Assembly: GCA_026388755.1 (NCBI GenBank)
Contig: JAPLJE010000442.1
Location: 1 to 5,593, forward strand
Direction of reading: 5' to 3'
DNA length: 5,593 nt
Source of the DNA: Deltaproteobacteria bacterium
GTDB taxonomy: Bacteria; Desulfobacterota; Desulfobacteria; Desulfobacterales; Desulfatirhabdiaceae
The notes below the pieces were generated by a model. The model was not told the origin of the DNA. It was given only the letters and a program-made list of their open reading frames with translations, and searched no databases. The position numbers were made by a program, and so were the translations under genes. Positions 1-5,593 of the stretch are shown piece after piece. Numbering within the stretch: the first letter of the stretch is position 1; every line of letters begins with the position of its first letter.

Positions 1-1258
1 CATCGCTGATATCGGCCAACGGTTCGACGGATATGTCCAGGTCGGCAAGTCTGCGGTAAAAAATCGTCATGTCCGTCTCGATTGACGGCAGAATGGAGAG
101 AAGCTCTCCGATCAACGCATCATCCGTATGGGGTTCAAAAGCGTATAAGCCCAGCTTGCGGGCCATCATGGTTTTCCATCCCTGCAGATAGCGTTCCACA
201 TAAAGGTCCACCGCCTGCTGCAGGGGCTTGGCATCTTCGATCAGCGGATAAATGGCATTGGCCAGCTGCGCGAGGTTCCAATGGGCGATTTGCGGCTGCT
301 GGCCGAAACGATAGCGCCGGCCGGCCGCGTCGGTGGTGTTGGGAGTCCAGCCTGGATCGTAATTGTCAATCCACCCGTAGGGGCCGTAATCAAGTGTGAG
401 ACCGAGAATGGACATATTGTCCGTATTCATCACACCGTGGACAAAACCGACTCGCATCCACTGTACGATCAAATCGGCGGTTCGGCGGCACACCTCCTCG
501 AACCATCGGATATAGACAGCCGGTGACGGATCGCCCAAATGGGGAAAATCGGTACGGACGGTGTAATCCAGCAGTTGTTTCAAGACTTTGATTTCGCCGC
601 GGGATGTAAATATCTCGAAACTGCCGAAACGGGTGAAGGATGGGGCGATGCGGCACACCACCGCACCCGGTTCTTCCCTGGGATGTCCGTCGTAAAACAT
701 GTCCCGCTCGACGGGTTCGCCGGTTACGCTCAGGCTTAACGCGCGGGTGGTGGGCACCCCCAGATGAAACATGGCCTCGCTGCACAAAAACTCCCGCACG
801 GATGAACGTAGTACCGCCAGGCCGTCCGCCGTGCGGGCGTAGGGAGTGGGACCAGCGCCCTTGAGTTGCAGCGCCCATCGCTCCGAACGGTGATTGATGA
901 TTTCGCCAAGATTGATCGCGCGTCCGTCGCCGAGTTGTCCGGCCCAGTTGCCGAACTGATGACCGCCGTAGCAGGTGGCGTAAGGGTCCATTCCCACGAG
1001 CAGTTCATTGCCGGAAAATACCTGAGTAAACTCCCGGGATTCGCAGGCTTCAACCGAAAGATCAAGCAGTGCCGCCGCTTCTTGCGAGTAGGCAATCAGC
1101 CGGGGAGCTGAAACCCGGGCCGGATGCACCCGGGAATAGCACGATCCCGTCACCTGACGGCGCCGGTTGATGGTCTCCGGATCGGCCGGCAGTTCTCGGG
1201 TGAAACGATTGTCAAAGGTCAATGACGCCAGCGTGTTGTTCTTGGGTTGGGTATTCAT
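1..1258 (-). CDS. selO: SelO/YdiU-family protein adenylyltransferase (AMPylase), C-terminus beyond the window
   Basis: This frame is open from an ATG at 1258 to the left edge, giving 419 codons. Bacterial SelO proteins are usually about 480-490 residues, so roughly 70 C-terminal residues lie outside. SelO is a pseudokinase-fold enzyme that binds ATP in a flipped orientation and transfers AMP to Ser/Thr/Tyr of target proteins, with a role in redox stress. Seen here: a glycine-rich stretch [17 protein letters not shown] (residues 98-114), the ATP-site lysine in QLKGAG (Lys133), the arginines of [12 protein letters not shown] (Arg203, Arg210), and the catalytic block [10 protein letters not shown] with Asp280 and Asn281, followed by the metal-binding Asp290 of DYGPYGW. 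All expected active-site residues are present and the frame has no interruption, so the gene looks functional. The start is supported by a GGAGA ribosome site 10 bases upstream. The extreme C-terminus, which carries a redox-active Cys or Sec in some members, cannot be checked. Confidence 0.95.
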   Translation of the reverse strand, partial: MNTQPKNNTLASLTFDNRFTRELPADPETINRRRQVTGSCYSRVHPARVSAPRLIAYSQEAAALLDLSVEACESREFTQVFSGNELLVGMDPYATCYGGHQFGNWAGQLGDGRAINLGEIINHRSERWALQLKGAGPTPYARTADGLAVLRSSVREFLCSEAMFHLGVPTTRALSLSVTGEPVERDMFYDGHPREEPGAVVCRIAPSFTRFGSFEIFTSRGEIKVLKQLLDYTVRTDFPHLGDPSPAVYIRWFEEVCRRTADLIVQWMRVGFVHGVMNTDNMSILGLTLDYGPYGWIDNYDPGWTPNTTDAAGRRYRFGQQPQIAHWNLAQLANAIYPLIEDAKPLQQAVDLYVERYLQGWKTMMARKLGLYAFEPHTDDALIGELLSILPSIETDMTIFYRRLADLDISVEPLADISD

Positions 1259-1268
1259 GGGGTCAGTA

Positions 1269-1273
1269 TCTCC
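1269..1273 (-). promoter_or_regulatory. Ribosome binding site of selO
   Basis: On the minus strand this reads GGAGA, 10 bases before the ATG at 1258. It supports that start. No better in-frame start is seen upstream, and the SelO-like sequence begins right after this ATG. Confidence 0.7.
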
Positions 1274-1294
1274 AAAGGGTGTCTTTCCCTTTTG

Positions 1295-1344
1295 ATCCAT
1301 TCATTTTGTCTTGCTGCTTTCATCCATCCATTCACATTTTGTCT
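1295..1344 (+). repeat. Tandem imperfect repeat, two copies 31 bases apart
   Basis: Copy one (1295-1311) is ATCCATTCA followed directly by TTTTGTCT. Copy two (1326-1344) is the same with two extra bases, CA, between the halves. Both contain CATTTTGTCT, which occurs again at 5313-5322 on the far side of the gene cluster. The repeat lies 37-86 bases upstream of the selO start. It could be a paired regulator site or a chance low-complexity similarity. No known family of sites is recognised. Confidence 0.45.
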
Positions 1345-1561
1345 CTTCCATGAATTTATACTATAAGCACGAAAACGACTTTTTGCCTCTGGAATGCGAC
1401 ACATAAAATGATAAAGGTGTCGGATGGGTTGGGGATATATCACCTTGACACCCTCCCTTGCCTATGGCATTTTGATGTGGTCATATATCCCAACTTCTGA
1501 GGAATACAACCATGGAAATAGGCATAAGTCATGCATGGTATGATGTATTTTGATAACTTAC

Positions 1562-1575
1562 TTGATATGAATCAA
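1562..1575 (+). promoter_or_regulatory. FNR/CRP-superfamily operator (TTGAT-N4-ATCAA)
   Basis: The site reads TTGAT ATGA ATCAA, a perfect match to the FNR box consensus TTGATnnnnATCAA. The dyad extends one more base pair on each side (C1561/G1576). Its centre is about 37 bases before the ATG at 1606. If it activates at the usual -41.5 position, transcription would begin at about 1610, inside the predicted start, implying either a later start (in-frame ATG at 1618) or repression by occlusion. TATATG at 1593-1598 is a possible -10 box. Oxygen- or redox-dependent control of the acyltransferase/radical SAM operon would suit an oxygen-sensitive radical SAM enzyme; this is inference. Confidence 0.6.
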
Positions 1576-1605
1576 GATATTGCATGTTTGAGTATATGGA
1601 AGTAA

Positions 1606-2284
1606 ATGTTTAGAAATATGGATTGCAGGCAGCTGAAACCTGCATTTGACCTTGTGGTCACGTTGATTCTCTGGACATATTTTACGGCTGGTTTTGTTTT
1701 ATTCTTTTCTCCGTTTTATCTGGCAGCCTTTCTTTTTTCCAGAAACAGGGAGCGGTCTTTCCAGTGCCTGAATCATCGATTCTACAAAGGCTTTTTTAAG
1801 CTGCTCAGAATCCTAACTCCTTCACGTCAAAAGCCGTTTTTTTAAAATTCCCATTTTCAGGCAGGTGATAGAATTGTCCGGATATATCCCCTCCACATCC
1901 GAAGGCGATTTGTCGGATTTGATCATTCAGCGGATTGAAGAAATGGATTGTTTTTTTGAGGGCGGTGGGAATCTTTTTATATTCCCCGAAGGAACCCGGA
2001 GCCGCAGTGGCGCGATTGGACAGCTCAACAAGGGGGCGTTTAAAATCGCCAGGCTGAGCCGGCGACCCATCAAGGTGCTTTTTGTTCAAAACACCGATAA
2101 ACTGTTCCAGCCCGGCAAATTTTTGTTTAATACCTGTTTTGAAGGTACGATCTCAGTTGAAGTGATTGCCAATATCGAACCGGATTATCAGTGCGAACAC
2201 CTTTCCATTTCCGGGTTGATAATGGAGGTAAGGTCATTGCTTGAAACGGAGCAGTCTAAACACTTGAGTCGAGAGGATTTATGA
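1606..2284 (+). pseudogene. PlsC-like lysophospholipid acyltransferase, frameshifted with internal deletion
   Basis: Members of this family acylate lysophosphatidate or related lysolipids at the inner membrane, using a His/Asp pair in an NHx4D motif. Two adjoining frames make up the gene. The first (1606-1845, 79 codons) has a hydrophobic membrane segment at about residues 13-42, then LNHRFYKGFFKLLRILTP, typical of the stretch just before motif I in such proteins. It stops at a TAA directly after a run of seven T. The second frame, open from 1817 and with a GTG at 1865, continues with VKSRFFKIPIFRQVIELSGYIPS and then FPEGTRS (residues 40-46 counted from the GTG), the lysophosphatidate-binding motif. 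The family normally has about 50 residues, including NHx4D, between these parts. They are absent and the frame is shifted, so an out-of-frame deletion near 1815-1826 is the simplest reading. The product should be inactive. The NH in the first part is not followed by Asp and is not motif I. Its end overlaps the radical SAM start as ATGA. Confidence 0.8.
2272..2277 (+). promoter_or_regulatory. Ribosome binding site of the first radical SAM gene
   Basis: AGAGGA lies three bases before the ATG at 2281, inside the last codons of the acyltransferase frame. The spacing is short. Together with the ATGA stop/start overlap this suggests translational coupling to the upstream gene, though the upstream gene is broken. 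Confidence 0.5.
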
Positions 2285-3795
2285 AAATAGTTTTGATGTC
2301 CATGCCTGACGTGGCTCCGGTAATCATGCATGAAGCCGCCTTTCACATGCCCAATTGCGGTATCGCCAGCATTGCTGCAAATATTGATAACGGGCACGAC
2401 GTTTATATCATCGATCTGATCCGTAAACGCAGGCAGCTTAAAAAATATTTGACCCAAACCCTGTTAAAAATTCGCCCGGATCTGGTCGGTCTGTCCGCCA
2501 TGGCATGGCAGTATGAAACCTGCATTAAATTGATCCGGTTGATAAAACATCTGCTCCCGGATGCAAAAATTGCCATCGGCGGATACCATGCCACCTTGAT
2601 GCATGAAGAGATCGCCGCATCCAATGAGGCGAATCTGATCGATTTTATGGTCCGGGGTGAAGGCGAGGAAGCATGCCGCAGATTGGTCAATGCCCTGGAA
2701 GGCAGGGACCGGCTTGAAGACATTCCTTCACTCTCTTACAAGCCATCCGCCCATGCCTCACCTGAAAAGGTTTTTGTGCATAATCCCAGAGGAGGGCTGC
2801 TGGACTTGTCCCGGCTGAAACCGCCCATCCGGGATAAAAGGCGGCTGACATGGGGATATCATATTATGAATTCCAAAATCGAAGTTTTGGAAACCTCACG
2901 GGGATGCACACGCAACTGCTCGTTCTGCAGTATGCAGCACATGTATGGGCGATCCTTCCGAACATTTCCCATTGAACGGGTCCTGGCGGATATCGATGAC
3001 ATTTATTACAACCGAAAGACGCGCTGGATTTTTGTCGCAGACGACAATCTGGTGCTGGATACCGATCGGGTGATAAAGATCTGTGATGCGATCATTGCGC
3101 GTCAATACAGAAAACTGAACCTGATCGTTCAGGCCGATTGTGTTACCATGTCCAGAAACGAGGAGATGGTTCGTAAAATGGCCATGGCCGGCATTAAATC
3201 CATTTTCCTGGGAATCGAAAACGTTTCCAAAAAGAATCTGGCCATGGCCCACAAAGGCAATATCGTCGATGCCTCCCGAAAAGCCATGGAACTGTGCCAT
3301 AAGTACGGCATCATGGTGGTGGGGGGGCTGATTTTCGGTTTTCCGGACGACGATGAAACAGCGATCATCGAGAATTATCAATTCCTGAAATCCATCGGAT
3401 CGGATACCGCCTATTGCCAGATTCTCACCCCCTATCCCAAAACCGTCATGCGTCAAGAACTGCTGGATCTGGGCCTGGTGACCAACCCCAATGACTATAA
3501 GTGGTACAACGGGATATGGGCGAATGTAAAAACCAGGCACCTGGACGCCGATCAGTTGCAATATCTGGTCTGGTATCACCGGCAAAGGGTCATGGGCTGG
3601 TGGGAACCCTCCGAGCGCATTCGAAGCCAGGGCCGTTTGTGGACATCCATCTGGTTATTCGCATTTCGGCCCATGCTCCAGTTTTTCCTTGGCAGAACCC
3701 TGAAGAAATACGGCTGGCAGGGCCGTTATGAGCGGGCAATGAAACGCCAGGCAGGCGTGAATGTGTTCAAGGATCTTGAAGAATTTAACTCGTAG
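2281..3795 (+). CDS. B12-binding-domain radical SAM protein (intact)
   Basis: This 504-residue protein has the layout of cobalamin-dependent (class B-type) radical SAM enzymes. Residues 1 to about 140 form a Rossmann-like B12-binding domain with VYIIDL (41-46), LVGLSAM (68-74) and the IAIGGYHA loop (98-104). The usual DxHxxG cobalamin-ligand motif is not seen, which is common in this class. The radical SAM core holds CTRNCSFC, with Cys209, Cys213 and Cys216 as the CxxxCxxC ligands of the 4Fe-4S cluster. It continues with FVADDNL (251-257), GIENVS (311-316) and GGLIFGFPDDDET (348-360). The C-terminal tail (about 415-504) is rich in Trp, Arg and aromatic residues, with an amphipathic or hydrophobic patch at 453-473 that could touch a membrane. 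Such enzymes often methylate or rearrange unactivated carbons, including lipids and tetrapyrroles; the substrate here is unknown. It follows a PlsC-like gene with an ATGA overlap and meets a paralogue head-on, overlapping it by 11 bases. The frame is uninterrupted, including a run of seven G at 3321-3327. Confidence 0.93.
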   Translation: MKIVLMSMPDVAPVIMHEAAFHMPNCGIASIAANIDNGHDVYIIDLIRKRRQLKKYLTQTLLKIRPDLVGLSAMAWQYETCIKLIRLIKHLLPDAKIAIGGYHATLMHEEIAASNEANLIDFMVRGEGEEACRRLVNALEGRDRLEDIPSLSYKPSAHASPEKVFVHNPRGGLLDLSRLKPPIRDKRRLTWGYHIMNSKIEVLETSRGCTRNCSFCSMQHMYGRSFRTFPIERVLADIDDIYYNRKTRWIFVADDNLVLDTDRVIKICDAIIARQYRKLNLIVQADCVTMSRNEEMVRKMAMAGIKSIFLGIENVSKKNLAMAHKGNIVDASRKAMELCHKYGIMVVGGLIFGFPDDDETAIIENYQFLKSIGSDTAYCQILTPYPKTVMRQELLDLGLVTNPNDYKWYNGIWANVKTRHLDADQLQYLVWYHRQRVMGWWEPSERIRSQGRLWTSIWLFAFRPMLQFFLGRTLKKYGWQGRYERAMKRQAGVNVFKDLEEFNS

Positions 3796-5006
3796 ATAGC
3801 TCCCTTCCAAAAGCTCGTGTTGCAAGCGCCCGGTTTCGCGGCCGGTAGGTATTGTCCGCCATCTCCTTGACGATAACCTTCTGCATGAGCTTGGACATCT
3901 TGATTTCCTGCGGCTCATCCTTGTAGAAGGTGTCCCAGGCATAAAAAAGCAGTTGCTGCAACTTTTCGGCAGACATATTCTTGGGATGGAATACCACTTT
4001 ATCGGCGGAATAATCATTCCAGTCATTGGAAAAAATTCGGTTCTGCTGTTTCAGATCTTCATAGGCTTTGGTATGGGGAAAGGGCGTCAACACGGTGAAC
4101 TCGGCAATATCCAGCTCAATTTCCAGCAGAAAGTCGATGAGTTTTTTGATGCTGTCTTCGGTATGATGATCCAGGCCCAGTAAAATCGTGCCCTCAACAC
4201 CAATGCCATAATCGTGGTATCTTTTGATCCGGTCCCGGATCAAATCAGAGGTGTCGAAAACCGCCTGATAAACATACCAGGCTCCGGCCCGGGCCGCAAG
4301 ATCCAACACCCGCGGATTATCCTCTATCGGGTGGCTGCACCATTTTTTCTTCAAGGGAATCATCTCCCTGAACAGATCCATCTCCCACTGGGTATCCTGC
4401 GCCAGTGAATTGTCCACGAGAAAGAGCCGGTTGTTGTCAATGCTTGCCATTTCTTCAAGGACCTTATCGATGGGACGCGGCCTGAATTCTTTGCCGCCAA
4501 GATAGGCCACCGCGCAGTGATAACAGTGAAAGCGGCACCCCCGCGAGGCATGAACCAGATCAACCATCTGGATTCCCCTGTAATTATACAGATCTTTTTT
4601 CAAGAGATCCCTGCGCGCCGTCCCAACCATTGCTATGGGCGGCCTGTCTCCGAGATAATCATATATTTTTTGCAAATGCCCATGTTTAAAGTCCGATAAG
4701 ACTTTTTCCATCTTTCCTTCGGCCTCGCCGATAAAAACGGAATCCGCGTGGTTCATCGTCTCTTGTGCGTGCAGCATGGTGGCAATGCCGCCAAAAATGA
4801 CCTTAACGCCCATTCGTCTGTAGGTGTCCGCAAACCAGATCAACCGGATCATCAAAATGGATCGATTCCAGATTCTCGTCAATGAATTCCACTTCCACAT
4901 CGTCAGGCAATGCCGCCGCGAAAACAATGGGGCCGTGGGGCGGCAGGTGAAATTCGGTCTGCCTTTCCAGTTTGGACCATTTTGGATAGATGATTCTCAA
5001 TTTCAT
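3785..5006 (-). pseudogene. Second B12-binding-domain radical SAM gene, frameshifted in the B12 domain
   Basis: The true start is the ATG at 5006, behind an AAGGA site. The first frame (5006-4803, 67 codons) gives a B12-domain N-terminus: KLRIIYPKW (2-10), HLPPHG (20-25), EVEFIDENLE (38-47) and DPVDLV (53-58). It then changes to unrelated residues and stops. The overlapping next frame picks up at about 4831 with ADTYRRMGVKVIFGGIATMLHAQE and runs to the TAA at 3785-3787. It holds CRFHCYHC, the CxxxCxxC iron-sulfur ligands (codons at 4537-4514), then FLVDNSLAQD, GTILLGLDHHTEDS and TVLTPFPHT. The intact neighbour has 30 residues between its DLV and GG; here there are about 14. So about 16 residues (roughly 47 bases) are missing at the frame switch. 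The second frame alone would have to start at TTG 4927 or a later ATG and lacks a B12 domain. The C-terminal part has no other lesion. Substrate unknown. Confidence 0.85.
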
Positions 5007-5012
5007 GGAATG

Positions 5013-5019
5013 TCCTTTT
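5013..5019 (-). promoter_or_regulatory. Ribosome binding site fixing the start of the second radical SAM gene
   Basis: The minus strand reads AAAAGGA six bases before the ATG at 5006. This good site decides the gene's true start at 5006 rather than the downstream TTG at 4927, and so shows that the long downstream frame is only part of the gene. Confidence 0.65.
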
Positions 5020-5190
5020 ACGCGCAGATTTTGATGCCATCTGCAATATTTATACCCTTAATGTAGCGGGCTTTTTATTACAAATACCGGATAAATAATG
5101 CCAATACATCATCTTTTTTATCTTCCTGTCAACCCTAATCACAAGGTGTTGCGGGGTGATATTGTTCCAGCTTCAAAGTGATCAGATCGA

Positions 5191-5221
5191 ATTAAAGCAC
5201 TCCTTCCCGTAGTTTTGTCAA
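5191..5221 (-). promoter_or_regulatory. Candidate sigma-70-type promoter for the second radical SAM gene
   Basis: The minus strand has a perfect TTGACA (5221-5216), a 19-base spacer and TTTAAT (5196-5191). Transcription would start at about 5184, leaving a leader of nearly 180 bases. The spacer is longer than optimal, so this is a weak prediction. Confidence 0.25.
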
Positions 5222-5314
5222 TTGTCCAATTAATCTTCTTGCAGAATAGCTGAAATGGCTGGAAAAAAATAAGCCTATTTCAAGCCCAAAATCCATGTTT
5301 TTCCTCACTCATCA

Positions 5315-5329
5315 TTTTGTCTAATGTTT
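5315..5329 (+). repeat. 15-base direct repeat, copy 1
   Basis: TTTTGTCTAATGTTT occurs exactly here and again at 5401-5415, 86 bases later in the same orientation. The core CATTTTGTCT (5313-5322) also appears at 1302-1311 and 1335-1344. It may be a regulator site or remnant terminal repeat of a mobile element; the sequence does not decide. Confidence 0.6.
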
Positions 5330-5347
5330 GGTGTCTTTGACCTCCTG

Positions 5348-5378
5348 CGAAGCCGCTTAAATGCTGCGTCGTTTTTTT
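5348..5378 (+). terminator. Weak terminator-like stem with T7 tail
   Basis: CGAAGCCGC (5348-5356) can pair with GCTGCGTCG (5363-5371) around a six-base loop, with seven pairs and two internal mismatches. Seven T follow (5372-5378). No plus-strand gene lies just upstream in the window, so the role is doubtful. Confidence 0.2.
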
Positions 5379-5400
5379 GAACCTTGGACATAATGAACTC

Positions 5401-5415
5401 TTTTGTCTAATGTTT
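5401..5415 (+). repeat. 15-base direct repeat, copy 2
   Basis: This is an exact second copy of TTTTGTCTAATGTTT. It lies 16 bases before the strong hairpin at 5432-5469, so the repeat and hairpin may belong to one element. Confidence 0.6.
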
Positions 5416-5431
5416 TCTGGAGGAAAAGCTC

Positions 5432-5469
5432 AAATGTCCCATTTCTCCTTTGCAGAGAATGGGACATTT
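5432..5469. repeat. Strong inverted repeat / hairpin
   Basis: AAATGTCCCATT (5432-5443) is the exact reverse complement of AATGGGACATTT (5458-5469). Allowing one bulged T, the stem grows to 15 pairs with TCTC/GAGA and leaves a seven-base loop (5448-5454). It is only moderately GC-rich and has a short T stretch at its right end, so it is not a classical terminator. It could be a dyad protein site, an RNA hairpin, or an end or REP-like part of a mobile element. Confidence 0.65.
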
Positions 5470-5539
5470 TGACTTTGCAGCGACAGGCTTTCTGGTTGCG
5501 GCAGATATTACCCAACAGAAGGGCGGGGGCTTTATGCAC

Positions 5540-5561
5540 GTATGTTGCTAATGCGACATAC
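5540..5561. repeat. Short dyad around TAAT
   Basis: GTATGTTGC (5540-5548) pairs with GCGACATAC (5553-5561) in eight of nine positions, the ninth being a G-T wobble, around a four-base TAAT centre. The spacing fits a homodimer operator or a small hairpin. No known regulator is recognised. Confidence 0.4.
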
Positions 5562-5593
5562 CAGATAACGATGTGGTCGAAATCATACCTTTT

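Larger units (their letters stand above)
1259..1605. other. Intergenic region between divergent selO and acyltransferase/radical SAM units
   Basis: This AT-rich spacer of 347 bases should hold the promoters of both divergent units. On the minus strand, TATAGT (1365-1360) is a possible -10 for selO but has no good -35 box. On the plus strand TTGACA occurs at 1445-1450 without a convincing -10 at normal spacing. The clear elements are the FNR-type dyad at 1562-1575 and the paired repeat at 1295-1344. No RNA gene or convincing small coding region is seen. Confidence 0.6.
5007..5593. other. Intergenic region with repeats and hairpins, no supported gene
   Basis: This is the upstream side of the second radical SAM gene, 587 bases long. 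No frame here shows recognisable protein features. A TATAAA at 5054-5049 (minus) could serve as a -10 about 40 bases before the start but lacks a -35. The far right has an ATG at 5571 that stays open to the edge, too short to judge. The notable structure is a 15-base direct repeat, a strong hairpin and a short dyad, listed separately. No tRNA or CRISPR pattern is seen. Confidence 0.6.

Noticed and set aside
390..878. 162-codon minus-strand frame inside selO
   Set aside because: It is an out-of-frame shadow of selO, whose own frame is continuous and holds all active-site motifs.
1255..1443. 62-codon minus-strand frame ending in an ATGA overlap with the selO start
   Set aside because: It starts with GTG without a ribosome site, has no recognisable features, and covers the repeat and spacer region; the overlap is likely chance.
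1445..1473. Plus-strand promoter with TTGACA at 1445
   Set aside because: No acceptable -10 hexamer is found at 16-18 bases spacing, so only the -35 half is present.
2896..3585. 229-codon minus-strand frame opposite the first radical SAM gene
   Set aside because: It is antisense to the conserved CxxxCxxC and core motifs and shows no domain of its own.
5305..5391. 28-codon minus-strand frame starting MSKVQKNDAAFKRLRRR
   Set aside because: It is very basic and has only a weak AGAG site upstream; it spans one copy of the direct repeat, has no known relative and is too short to support.
5357..5539. 60-codon minus-strand frame across the hairpin region
   Set aside because: It reads through both arms of the inverted repeat, has no recognisable motif and no convincing ribosome site.

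Overview
This window looks like a piece of chromosome from an anaerobic, sulfate-reducer-like (Desulfobacterota-type) bacterium. That is inferred from the look of the two cobalamin-type radical SAM proteins, an FNR-type operator and the moderate GC content. No marker gene fixes the taxonomy.

Layout. Bases 1-1258 (minus strand) carry most of a SelO-type protein AMPylase whose C-terminus runs off the left edge. Bases 1259-1605 are a non-coding spacer between divergent units. It holds a short imperfect repeat and a perfect FNR/CRP-type dyad 30 bases before the next gene. Bases 1606-2284 (plus) are a PlsC-like lysophospholipid acyltransferase in two reading frames. It retains the N-terminal membrane segment and the FPEGTRS motif, but the segment that should carry the catalytic NHx4D motif is missing. 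An intact 504-residue B12-binding/radical SAM protein starts inside its last codons, at an ATGA overlap (2281-3795, plus). A second, convergent B12-binding/radical SAM gene (5006-3785, minus) overlaps the first by 11 bases. Its cobalamin-binding domain is split by a small out-of-frame deletion near 4832. Bases 5007-5593 are non-coding, with a 15-base direct repeat, a strong hairpin and a short dyad.

How the genes may fit together. The acyltransferase and first radical SAM gene form an operon-like pair, which suggests work on a membrane lipid or other acyl-chain substrate. The substrate is unknown. The two genes flanking the intact radical SAM gene each appear to have lost an internal segment whose length is not a multiple of three. 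This is either real decay of a small pathway or an assembly artefact, and it is the most notable feature of the window. SelO is a housekeeping redox/AMPylation gene and is probably unrelated to the rest.
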